Shown here: positions 1 to 13,000 of the stretch, piece by piece
Layout: each line of letters starts with the position of its first letter
How positions within the stretch are numbered: position 1 is the first letter of the stretch
Origin: Melanopsichium pennsylvanicum
Taxonomy: Eukaryota; Basidiomycota; Ustilaginomycetes; Ustilaginales
Direction of reading: 5' to 3'
NCBI GenBank assembly: GCA_900208305.1
Contig: OAPG01000009.1
Location: 62,001 to 126,000 of the forward strand
Length of the DNA stretch: 64,000 bases
Translations under genes and position numbers: made by a program
The notes under the pieces: model-generated
The model's input: the letters and a program-made list of their open reading frames with translations, nothing else
The model's database searches: none
Told to the model about the DNA's origin: nothing

Positions 1-907
1 CCACGTCGTGCCGTGCGTGTGGGGTACCTTGCTGACCTGAAGTTCCGATAGTCTGACCACGTCGTTCAGGTGCGGAAGAAGGATCTTTTGAGGGAAGGCT
101 ATATACCTCGATCAAGTCACCTTGTCGAAGAGTATAGACCAGCTGACGAGTGTTATCCACGGTGATATAGAGAAGCTTCTTGTCGGCCTTGACGAAAGTG
201 GGTAAGAGGTTGGAGAGGCGAGGACTCGTGATATTGCGCAAATAACACTTATCGGTGAACCAGCCTTCATGTCGCTGGTACACAAGCTCATAGAGGCAGT
301 TGTCAGAGCCCGTTGCGAAAACCCGTCCACCATTGGTGCCGGTAAGATTGTCGAGAATCACACCGTTTGTGTTTGCGGTCATGCCTGCTTCAAGCACCTC
401 AACTTTTGAGCTGGAGCCGTTTTCGGTGTAGGACAGACCGAGGACCTTGACATACTTGCCTTCGCGCACCGAGACACCAACGCTGAGCACGAGCACATGA
501 GTGACAATGTCCGCAAAAACACCAGAGCGCACCGGTGCGACACTTGCAGCGATGACAACCTGATCCTCAGGCACGCAGTAGAATTCGAAGGCGGCTTGAC
601 CTTCGAGGTAGGACCAAAGGTAGACCTTGTTGTCGACGGTGATACAGGCCCTTCGGATGGAGGGGAACAGTGATTGTGTTGCTGTGGGGCTCGTACTTTT
701 GATGCCGGTGAAGACATCTGGTGGAATGGGTAAGGTTCGAGTCTTGTCAAAGCCTACCCATGAGTCGAGACGGTGCTGTTGGTAAGGAGCATCGCGTGCT
801 GGAGTGCGTTGCTTGACTTCTGGAAGAGCAATTCGACCCTGTTCGCATCGTCGGAAGGTGGTCTCTGCCTCGCGTAGGGACTCGAGCGAGTATGGCTCCG
901 AAGCCAT
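1..907 (-). CDS. NUP155: Nucleoporin NUP155/NUP170 family, N-terminal part (partial at window edge)
   Basis: The reading frame runs on the minus strand from an ATG at 907 and leaves the window at position 1, so only about 300 N-terminal residues are visible. The protein begins MASEPYSLESLREAE. It then carries the hallmarks of the Nup155/Nup170 N-terminal beta-propeller: RACITVDNKVYLWSY, a GGRVFATGSDNCLYEL stretch, then EGWFTDKC and ITVDNTRQLVYTLRQGDLIE. In the family this domain belongs to a scaffold nucleoporin of the inner ring of the nuclear pore complex, near the pore membrane. The frame stays open for about 45 codons upstream of the ATG without another ATG, so an upstream exon cannot be excluded. 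It is divergent from PRI2. Family assignment is confident; the exact start is less so. Confidence 0.88.
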   Translation of the reverse strand, partial: MASEPYSLESLREAETTFRRCEQGRIALPEVKQRTPARDAPYQQHRLDSWVGFDKTRTLPIPPDVFTGIKSTSPTATQSLFPSIRRACITVDNKVYLWSYLEGQAAFEFYCVPEDQVVIAASVAPVRSGVFADIVTHVLVLSVGVSVREGKYVKVLGLSYTENGSSSKVEVLEAGMTANTNGVILDNLTGTNGGRVFATGSDNCLYELVYQRHEGWFTDKCYLRNITSPRLSNLLPTFVKADKKLLYITVDNTRQLVYTLRQGDLIEVYSLPSKDPSSAPERRGQTIGTSGQQGTPHARHDV

Positions 908-1598
908 GTTGTGTGAATGCGTTTTCTCGGGATGATGATGTGTGCCCTCCACAACCGGATGTTGCTGAATCCGTCCTCCCACTTGGCAGCAGAGCTTTGA
1001 TCAGAGCACCGTTGGTGGCAGCAAAGCAGTTGTGTTAAGCAAAGCTGGGGTTTGAGAAAAGGTCTGCAAGCTAGACTTCTCAAGAGAATGATGCAGTGAT
1101 GATCAAGATGAAGTAGTGAGAGATGATTCTTGGAGAAGTGTGAATGCGGTTCGACAAGAGCGCCTCGAGAAATTTGTAGCAGAAAGTCTTCCGCGTGCCG
1201 TATGACGATCCGTTAAATCGGTTGGCTAGAGCATAATCGGGATCATCGGGAGAGTATTTTCTGTAGATTGTTCTAACAGCAATAAACACGTCTGACTCAT
1301 TAGAACTGCGAAATGAGGGGCGCGTCGCGTTGAGAGTGCAGTTCGTGTAGAAATTGCAAAGAGCAGACCAACACCACGCTCCACACACTTTGTACGAGTC
1401 TTAGACTCGCTTGGCTGGGATTGGACGACGTTAAACTTTCTCCACCGCCATCATTCGCACGCTTTGCTGTCACCAACACGGTGCCTTCACATCCAACGTT
1501 CAGTCTCATAGCTCTTATATCCTTCATAGGCCCCTCGATTGTTCTCTCGGAGAGTCTTGCACCCTTGTGCATCGAAATCCGGCTTTCGATCGAACACA
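908..1598. promoter_or_regulatory. Divergent intergenic region, NUP155 / PRI2
   Basis: A 691-bp stretch between two divergent ATGs that should hold both promoters and leaders. The PRI2 side is pyrimidine-rich near 1500-1560. I see no TATA box or repeat that I would defend, and the short ORFs here show no family resemblance. Confidence 0.5.
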
Positions 1599-3209
1599 AT
1601 GTTTCGAACAGCCGCACCTCCATCGGTACCTTCGACCTTTGGCGATGCCAGTGCTTCCGCACATGCGAGCTCCTCCGCTTCTGGACTTGTAGCACGCCAT
1701 CATACCGACAAGGCACTTGCACGCTACCCTCACCGACTCAATTTCTATACTCTTCCTCCGGTCCACGAAGTAACCATCGAACAGTTCGAGTCATGGGCCA
1801 TCGACCGTCTCAAGGTGCTCGCCGAGATCGAGTCTTCGCAGGCTCGCAATCGCACCTATTCCGAGACCAAGGACGCCGTCAATGCGCTCGCCAAGCGATT
1901 ATTGCCTCTGAACGCTAACACCGCCATCAAGACCGCCGATTTGCTCGCAGAGCGTTTGAAGGATCATGTCAGCCATTTTGTGCTACGTCTCGCCTTCTGC
2001 CGCACTGAAGATCTGCGTCGACGATTCGTCAAGGCAGAATCCTTCTTGTTCCGACTGCGCTTCGAGACCGACGATGCAACGGAGCGCGAAAGCTTCATGC
2101 GCTCCCTCAATCTCGATTGGACACCCGTCTCTAATGAAGATAAGAAGATGTACCGCGAGCAGCTTGTAGCCACTCATCCAAAGATGGCATCTACATTCGA
2201 CAGCGAGACGTTCTTCAAGGTCGACTGGACGCGCGTCACTGATCTTGTCGAGAAGCGCAGGGTCTTTATGCGTGCCGGTCAGGCATGGGTCCCCATCAAG
2301 GAACAATCCAGTCTTGTAATCGCCGAGTTCCAATCGCGACTGCTTCGTGATCTCGAGATGACCGCACGAGCATTACCCCGTCTCGATGAAGACGATCGTC
2401 TCCTTCCAGTATTGTCGCATCTCAGCATGGGCTTCCTTGCCGGCATCTCGACCGACTACTCTGGCTCTAGCATAACCGCAGATGGCAGTGTGACCATCAC
2501 CGCCAGCATGGTCGATTCGCTCGTCAAGACACACGCACCCATGTGCATGAAGAATCTCCACTCCTCCCTCACTGTCACTGGCCATCTCAAGCATTATGGT
2601 CGATTGCAATACAATCTCTTCCTGAAAGAGCTCGGCCTACCCGTAGAAGAAGCGCTCGTGTTCTGGAGGAGAAGCTTCAAGAACATGACCGATGACAAGT
2701 TCAACAAGGAATACCGTTACAACATCCGTCACGGATACGGTCTCGAAGGTCGACGTATGAACTATCCTGCCAAGAGCTGTGCTAGGATTCTCACTCAGGA
2801 CCAACCTGGTCCTCAAGACTCGCACGGTTGTCCATTTAGACATTTCTCCACCACCAACCTCTCCGCGGCCATGATCCAGCATTATGGACTCAACACAGCA
2901 GAGCAGTCTGAGGTCCTCAATTCGGTCAAGCAAGGGCATTATCACGTGGCATGCACAAGGATCTTTGAGATAACGCATCAGAGGCAGGGTGTCAAGAAGG
3001 GTCACGGTCTCGATGGGAGAGGTGAGACGGTCACCCATCCCAATAGGTACTTTGAGAGCAGTTGGAAGCTCTCTCAGGCCGAGCAAGGAAATGGTGAGGG
3101 TTCAGATGGTAGTCAGGAGAACTCGCCTGATCACGAGATGGAGGCAGGCTCCACATCAGCATCGGCCGTCGAAGCACCAAGACGAGACGATGGAATGGAT
3201 GAGTCCTAA
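1599..3209 (+). CDS. PRI2: DNA primase large subunit
   Basis: This is the regulatory, iron-sulfur subunit of the primase that, with the small subunit and DNA polymerase alpha, makes the RNA-DNA primers for replication in the nucleus. The 536-residue protein starts at the ATG at 1599 (context ACACAATGT); the open frame reaches back to 1539 only through a TTG. After a short Ser/Ala-rich N-terminus comes the family signature RYPHRLNFYTLPPVHEVTIE near residue 40. The C-terminal 4Fe-4S domain shows four expected ligands: Cys316 (PMCMK), Cys394 (KSCARIL), Cys411 (HGCPFRH) and Cys452 (VACTR). The spacings of 78, 17 and 41 are close to those of human PRIM2. The last 70 residues are acidic and low in complexity. 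No intron is needed. Confidence 0.96.
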   Translation: MFRTAAPPSVPSTFGDASASAHASSSASGLVARHHTDKALARYPHRLNFYTLPPVHEVTIEQFESWAIDRLKVLAEIESSQARNRTYSETKDAVNALAKRLLPLNANTAIKTADLLAERLKDHVSHFVLRLAFCRTEDLRRRFVKAESFLFRLRFETDDATERESFMRSLNLDWTPVSNEDKKMYREQLVATHPKMASTFDSETFFKVDWTRVTDLVEKRRVFMRAGQAWVPIKEQSSLVIAEFQSRLLRDLEMTARALPRLDEDDRLLPVLSHLSMGFLAGISTDYSGSSITADGSVTITASMVDSLVKTHAPMCMKNLHSSLTVTGHLKHYGRLQYNLFLKELGLPVEEALVFWRRSFKNMTDDKFNKEYRYNIRHGYGLEGRRMNYPAKSCARILTQDQPGPQDSHGCPFRHFSTTNLSAAMIQHYGLNTAEQSEVLNSVKQGHYHVACTRIFEITHQRQGVKKGHGLDGRGETVTHPNRYFESSWKLSQAEQGNGEGSDGSQENSPDHEMEAGSTSASAVEAPRRDDGMDES

Positions 3210-5792
<2,583 letters not shown>

Positions 5793-7772
5793 ACGCTGGT
5801 GCTGTTCCAGTAGACGGCGCAAAACTTAATCTTGCTCCTACGCAAAGTATTGCGTTGTTTCAATAGAATCAAAAAAAAATGCTTTGATCCTTTTGCCTGT
5901 GTGATTTTAGTGTGTGGCTGGAAGTGTTTGGGATGCAAACGTCACATGAGCAAGATGCCAACTTCTTTCTTTCAGTTGACCGAGCTAGTCGTCTGACGAG
6001 CCTGGAACGAAAGTTGCGAATGGAAATAGATTTAAATCCTCTCCCAGGTTGGATCAAGTGCAAGGTCTTGTGACGACACTGAAAGGGTGATGTCTATAGA
6101 GTTAGAAGTCTCCGAATGCGAATGGAACGGCAAAAGGCATTTCCAATCATTTGCTAAGTCCAAACGAGCTGGAGAGAGCAAACATTGCGAAAAATAAAAA
6201 TAAAAATTCATTGGCTCAAAATCAAGGACGAAATAAGGAATAGAAATACATAGAAAAAAATTTGCACCTAGCACAGTCTCGGTCTAACAAAGGAAATTTT
6301 TGTCATCCTCTATTTTTTAAGGTCAAATTATCCAGCCTCTTCCTTGAAATTCGAAAAGCCAAAATTGCGCGTTTATCGATCGGACAGAAACGGGATTGTG
6401 TCCTGTTGAGTCCACATTTTGGCCCGCACGAGCAAGTCCGGATCCTATTCTCCCCGTAGGCGCAGCGCACCTTGTTTGCTGACATATCGATGATAGGGGG
6501 TTGAAGACCGTTCATGTCGCCGGAGGCATACCTTTCTGTCCTGAAAAGATGCATCCCGCTGATGTGCATCCCAATTCTCGCTCCCGCACGCCAACCAATC
6601 TGATTGACCCATTCTCTTCTCGCGAGTGCAATGTCATGTGCTTTGTAAACTTTGCACTCGTGACCCACGATGATGAACAGCTGTCACTATCTGCTGGTCG
6701 ACAAAAGAGTGCATTGGCACAGAAATCGAATACGTATAAACACGTGTTTGTGTGCTGTCGAGGACCTTGAAACAGCACCGGTGACGCTGCAGAGCAACGG
6801 TATTGTGGTGACTGGGTGACTCGACCAATTTGTGCCTTTCACGCCATCTGCCGTGTCGACTGCCGTCATCTAGTTGACGCGGAATCTTCAACGGGTTAAT
6901 TGCTTTAACGGCTGCCGGTGAACTGCGTTGCGCGCACATAATTAGAATGCCGAGCTTCACACCGTCTGAGGCCTCGGCCGAGATCTGCCTAAGTCGGGCA
7001 ACGAAGAAGAAAGCCTTACTGATTTTCTGATCCTGATTTGAAAAATGACTTGTGGACCCTGTTGATAGATGGAATCAAGCGATTTGATTGGTTCGATTAG
7101 AGTTTTGCTTGCATCATGAGGCGCGAAACATGAGAAGGGTCGTGATGCGTCGACTTTAGGTTTCTCCTCCAGTTCACATAAAAAGCGAGACTTTTTGATG
7201 CAGGTCGGGAGAATTTCAAAATAGAAAAGGTAATTGCAGAGAGGCAGACCTTGGGTCTGTGGTACGTCCGAAAAGTCGTCAAACTAAAAAATGAACTTGT
7301 TCACTATCTAAACCATAAAGGTTTCCCTATTCTTGTAGCGGCGGGCTGCAAGCACGAGGCACGGCGGAATTACTTGGAATGTCAATCGTTGAAAAAGGTT
7401 GCCCTTTTGTGCCTCTCCTCTGTGTTGCGAAATTTCTTGACGAGCATCTCCGCTTTTCTGATTTTGTGTCGGATAGAAAGGATCAGATCTGATTGGATCC
7501 TTGAAAATGGCACTAAGCTCGACTGTTCGTTGCTCTTTGAATAAAAAAAGAGGGGGTGGGATTTCATTCTTGGTCTCGCCAGCACCTCGTGGCCTTGCAA
7601 CGCTGCCTACAAGTGTTTGCCCCGACGTCCCACATCCTCTGCTAGCCAATCGTATCCATCCTCTCTGTGTCTTCTGATCCTATGAGCGGCAACCTTGTTG
7701 TCAGCTCCTCCAACTTCCGTACCAACATTGTACCAATATTGCTAGCGTGCATGGAGTGGATCGCGGAGTCAC
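5793..7772. other. Gene-poor stretch, left part of a 4.3 kb gap
   Basis: AT-richer than the flanking genes. Only short frames occur (longest about 120 codons, on the minus strand near 6303-6668), with no motif or compositional sign of coding. The first part should contain the ADE12 3' UTR. I see no tRNA, repeat array or transposon signature. Confidence 0.45.
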
Positions 7773-8291
7773 ATGGCGACGGGTTCCCTCCTCCGCCTGC
7801 GCTTTGATCTTCTCGAGACTGTTGTTCCATCGCTTTCACTTTGTTTTAGAGTTCTGTCAGGGCTCGTTGGTGAAGAAAACCCTCTTTATTCTGCCGTGTG
7901 CTACCATGCCGCAAAATGCGTGAAAACTACACCCAGCTTGTCCCCGCTCGAGGCCTTTTTTGTTCCGCTCCAACTCGACCCCACGCCAAGAAGATTGTTT
8001 GTTTTGTGCTTGTTACAGTACTCTAAGAGGTTCTTCAGCTTGGCTTCAAACCACCACATCACCCCATCCGAACTCCTCTGCCGCCATCACCTTGAGCCGA
8101 TAATCACACAAACCGTATCTTCATCAACGCATTTCGTCAAGTCATTGAAGTCAGGTCCTAAGCCAGTCTGTCTCCTCTGCAATATCAATCTTCCAAGCAC
8201 AAGCCAACTCCACCAAAAATTGCCTCGGTCGCAGGCATCTTCCGTCTTTCGACATCGATTCGACGCCACCACGATCACTTCGTGTAGGTAA
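7773..8291 (+). other. Candidate untranslated exon or orphan ORF ending at a splice-donor-like site
   Basis: An ATG at 7773 opens 172 codons, but the product has no recognisable domain and its codons do not look like the neighbours'. From about 7950 the DNA is C- and CA-rich, as in leaders of this genome, and it reaches a consensus donor GTAAGT at 8289. This suggests a non-coding first exon, perhaps of a long GLT1 leader or of a separate RNA. No acceptor can be assigned with confidence, so this is inference only. Confidence 0.2.
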
Positions 8292-10087
8292 GTCCATGAA
8301 TTTCAGCACCCCGATTTTCTGTTCAGCAGTGTCTCGAGGCTCAGCGGACAGCATCAGCACGTCAGGAGGTGGATATGGAGTCAAAAAGGAGAGACTAAGT
8401 TTGGGTGCCTTGATGGGTTGTGATGACCATCGGCACCTGAATGCTCATTGCCGTAGTGCTAGTGGTGTTCGTCAGATGGTGACCCGATCGTATCATTGAC
8501 GTTGTGTTCTGATAATAGCGCTCAAGCATGCGATCGATGGTGAATCATCATGCTGATGAGATCATTCTGATGGAACAAAAGCAGCCGAATTATTTCAATG
8601 GAAAGAAGACGTCGTCAGCTCCGGTCAATATGGACAAACTGCGGTCCGGGTTCATTTGCTAGGTCCCAAATCACTGGCTGGCTGGGAGGGTCGAAGAGAT
8701 CTGATTGATAATAGCCTGCCTTGCATGCGTCAACTTTAGATCTGGTTTCGAGTCCCCTTCATGCACCCGCGTCTTTCGGCCGCGTCGATTCTCAATTTTG
8801 AAAAAAAAAAAAAAAAACTAAGCCCGCAATTGTTCTTTCAGCTGTGCAAGACGGCGTGGGCGGCGGCAACTTGGTTCTCTTGCTTCTTGGCGGCCTAGAT
8901 TTCTGGCCCATTAAAGTTCGCTTGTGGGCCATTTTTCGGGCTTTCAAGTCACAGACACGAGAAGAAAGGTGGCTCGCTCGCCTAGAGGATTTTAATGCTT
9001 TGATAATAATCAGCAGTCCAATTTGCCGCTGGGTTTTGCTGCCCTCTGCTCTGCCTCTGCTCCCAACCCGACGCTTTGCCTGGACAATTTAATTTCTGTG
9101 GCGGGCGTTGCAAGTGACAAAGTGGGGTTCCCGCCCGCCTATGTTTTTGCGCACGCGAAACGTCAAATTGGCATGAGCCGTTGCTGCTTACCGTCAGATT
9201 GAAGAAGAGCGTCAAGTCTGCTTAGCCTCAGCAGCCTTTTTTCACTCGGTCTGTTTCCTGACTCGCCTTTTTGCCGAATGCTAAACAAGCTTTTGGCACT
9301 TGCGGGTCTTGTTCGAGTCGAGACTGTCCTACCAGAATAGCATTGTCCTATCCTCTTGCTGTGCTCTTGTCTAATCGAGCCGGTCTCGGAAGGGAGCCGA
9401 CTGACTGGCTGGTTGACTGTTTTGGCTGACTTGGCTGGCTTGGCTGTCTGTGCGTGGATGCACCGCTACCTTTTTTGAAAGCGGATCTAGGCGAATGGCA
9501 TGTTGCAGATTGGTCCGCCAATTAAAGAAAAGCTTTTTCTAAAGGGAAATTGCCCGATTTTGCTCTGTTCTTATTGGATGCTCGCCACACCCAATTACTG
9601 AGTTATAGTAGAGAAGTTGCCGCTCTTCTTCGTCGCCATCTCAGCCTGTGACTTTCTACGCTGCCTTGCCACACTTGGACGCTGTCGCTCGAACATCAGA
9701 CTGACCCACATCTCAAATATCTATTCTGGCCGCATACTTTGTCCAACGTGATTCTTTCCCGTCATCATCTGCCACTTGTACAATTGCCCTCTCCAACCTT
9801 CTTCTTTCTTTAACATCACTAGATCTTCAGTTCAAGTTCCGTTCATCGTCAAGCCTATCACCCGCATATCGTATTCTCCTGGGAACTTTTAGCAAACGTC
9901 ATCCTCGAATACCCCTTCTCACATTTTCGATCTAGCATACCACTGCACCTCGCATTAGCAAAGCAAAACAGAGCGACCTAAGCCACCGCTCTTTCTTGCA
10001 TCGCGTCCTTGAAACAAAGCTTCGTCCTGTCGAAGTTTCTTCGTCTACCTTCAAAACTCTTCTACCACCCTCAATCGAGTGCCTGTT
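8292..10087. promoter_or_regulatory. GLT1 upstream region
   Basis: No protein gene is supported. There is a 17-base poly-A run starting near 8801, and an imperfect GGCT/GACT-rich patch at about 9395-9452. From roughly 9640 to 10087 the sequence becomes pyrimidine-rich with CATC and TTCT words, typical of the leaders in this window, and probably is the GLT1 5' UTR and core promoter. Confidence 0.45.
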
Positions 10088-13000
10088 ATGGCTCCCGTCG
10101 CCACCGCTCAGGAAAACACCCGAAAGACTCGCTTCGTTGACCAACTCAACGCCGAGCTTGCCCCCGTTCACGAAGAGTCCATCTCTTCCGACAACTTCGA
10201 GGCAAGCGGCTACAATGAGGTAGAGCGTGACACCTCACTTTGGGCCGGCTCTATGCCCGCTGCCCAGGGTCTCTACGATCCAGACAACGAGAAGGACGCC
10301 TGTGGTGTCGGTTTCATGTGCCAGATCAAGGGCAGGCCCGCTCACAAGATCGTTTCCGATGCTCGCTTCCTCCTCTGCAACATGACTCACCGTGGTGCCG
10401 TCGGTGCCGACGCTCGCGACGGTGACGGTGCAGGTGTCATGACTGGTATTCCTGACACCTTCTTCCGCCGCGAGACCGAGCGTGACCTTGGTGTCAAGCT
10501 CCCTGTCCAGGGCCAGTATGCCGTTGGTAACTTGTTCTTCAATCCCAAGGACGACAAGGCTCGAGCTGAGCACGTTCAGACCTTCACCAGCATCGCAGAC
10601 AAGCTCGGCTTGCGCGTTCTCGGGTGGCGTGATGTTCCCGTCGACAACTCCATCCTTGGCCCTGCTTCCAAGAGCAAGGAGCCCAAGATCATGCAGCCCT
10701 TTGTCGTTCTCAAGAACCACTACGGTTCTGGAAGCGCCCCTGCTGACGCCTCCAAGACTTTCGACGAACAGTACTTCGGCCGTCAGCTCTACGTGCTCCG
10801 CAAGCATGCCACCCATACCATCGGTCTCCAGAATTGGTTCTACATCTGCTCGCTCAGCCCTACCAACATTATCTACAAGGGTCAGCTCAGCCCTGTCCAG
10901 GTCTACAATTACTACTATGATCTCAACAACGTCCACTACGCCTCTCACTTTGCCCTCGTCCACTCTCGTTTCTCCACCAACACCTTCCCTTCGTGGGACC
11001 GTGCTCAGCCCATGCGATGGGCTGCTCACAACGGTGAGATTAACACCATCCGTGGTAACAAGAATTGGATGAGAGCTCGAGAGGGGCTCCTCAAGTCCGA
11101 GACTTTTGGTGACGAGCTCGACCTCCTCTACCCCATCATCGAGGGCGGTGGATCCGACTCGGCTGCATTCGACAACGTGCTCGAGCTTCTCGTCATCAAC
11201 AAGGTTCTCACCTTGCCTCAGGCCGTCATGATGATGATTCCCGAGGCTTGGCAGAGCGCTGGCTCCCACATGGAGCCTGAGAAGGTCGCCTTCTATCGAT
11301 GGGCTGCCTGTCTCATGGAGCCTTGGGACGGTCCCGCTCTCTTCACCTTCGCCGATGGCCGATACTGTGGTGCCAACTTGGACCGAAACGGTCTTCGTCC
11401 TTGCCGTTACTACATCACCGACGACGACATCATGATCTGCGCCTCTGAGGTCGGCACCGTCACCATTGACCCCGCCACCATCATTGCCAAGGGTCGTCTC
11501 CAGCCCGGTAAGATGCTTCTTGTCGACACTGTCGAGGGTCGTGTCGTCGAGGACAGGGAGCTCAAGATGACCACTGCCCAGCGTGCCGATTTCGCCGCTT
11601 GGCTCGAGAACCACATGCTTAGACTCCCCGAGATCGTCGACACTGTTCGTCGCAATACTGGCAACGCCATCGCGCCCGTTCTCGACCAAGAGCGCCTCAG
11701 CACCGACCCTAAGCTGCTTGCCTTCGGTTACACTGCCGAGCAGATCAATTTGCTCATGCTTCCCATGGTTGCAGACGGTAAGGAGGCTCTTGGTTCCATG
11801 GGTAACGATGCTCCTCTTGCCTGCATCTCAACCGCTCCTCGTGTCATCTACGACTACTTCCGTCAGCTCTTCGCTCAGGTTACCAACCCTCCTATCGACC
11901 CTATCCGAGAGTCGGTCGTCATGTCGCTTGAGCAGTACGTTGGTCCCGAGGGTAACCTTCTCGAGATGAAGCCCGAGCAGTGCCACCGTCTCCTCCTCCC
12001 CTCGCCCATCCTGAGCGTGGACGAGCTCAACGCCCTCAAGCAGATCGATTCTGTCCACTCGGACTGGGCCGCCAAAACGATCGACATCACCTACGACAAG
12101 GGTGAGGGTATCACTGGCTACGAGCGCACCCTCGACCGCGTCTGCTCCGAGACCTCGCAGGCCATCCGTGATGGCTACCGTGTCGTCATCCTTTCCGACC
12201 GCGCCGTCGGTGCCGATCGTGTCGCCATATCCTCGCTAGTTGCCTGCGGTGGTGTTCACCACCACCTTATCCGCAACAAGGAGCGCAGCCGCATCGCCCT
12301 CATGATCGAGTCTGCCGAGGCTCGTGAGGTGCACCACATGTGCGTGCTACTCGGTTATGGTGCTGATGCCATCTGCCCCTGGCTCGCCATGGAGGCTATC
12401 CTCAAGGTCTCCCGCGAGGGCCTTGTCAAGGCTGACCTCTCTGCCAACCAGCTCATCGACAACTGGAAGCACGCTGTCGACAACGGTATTCTCAAGGTCA
12501 TGTCCAAGATGGGTATCTCGACCCTTGCCTCGTACAAGGGCGCCCAAATTTTCGAGGCCCTCGGTCTTGCCAGCGGTGTCGTTGACCGCTGCTTCGCCGG
12601 TACCGCCTCGCGTGTCTCGGGTTCCGACTTCACCCTCCTTGCCATGGATGCCCTCGAGTTCCACGATCGCGGCTATCCTTCACGTGACACCATCTCGGTC
12701 CCCGGTCTACCCGAGTCTGGTGAGTACCACTACCGTGACGGTGGTGAGGCCCACATCAATGACCCTATGGCCATCGCCCACCTCCAGGATGCCGCTCGTG
12801 AGCGCAACCAGGCTGCCTACGACGCCTACTCCAAGGCTTCGCACAATGCTGTCAAGGCTACCTCACTCCGTGGTATGCTCGACTTTGACTACACCAAGTC
12901 GCGCGCCATCCCCATCGACCAGGTCGAGCCCTGGACTGAGATCGTCCAGCGCTTCTGCACTGGTGCCATGTCGTACGGTTCCATCTCCATGGAGGCTCAC

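Noticed and set aside
8740..8765. GGTTTCGAGTCCCC resembling a tRNA B box
   Set aside because: No matching A box or foldable cloverleaf around it.
10235..11689. 484-codon open frame on the minus strand opposite GLT1
   Set aside because: Antisense shadow of the strongly C-biased GLT1 codons; composition is Val/Glu/Gly-rich without any domain.
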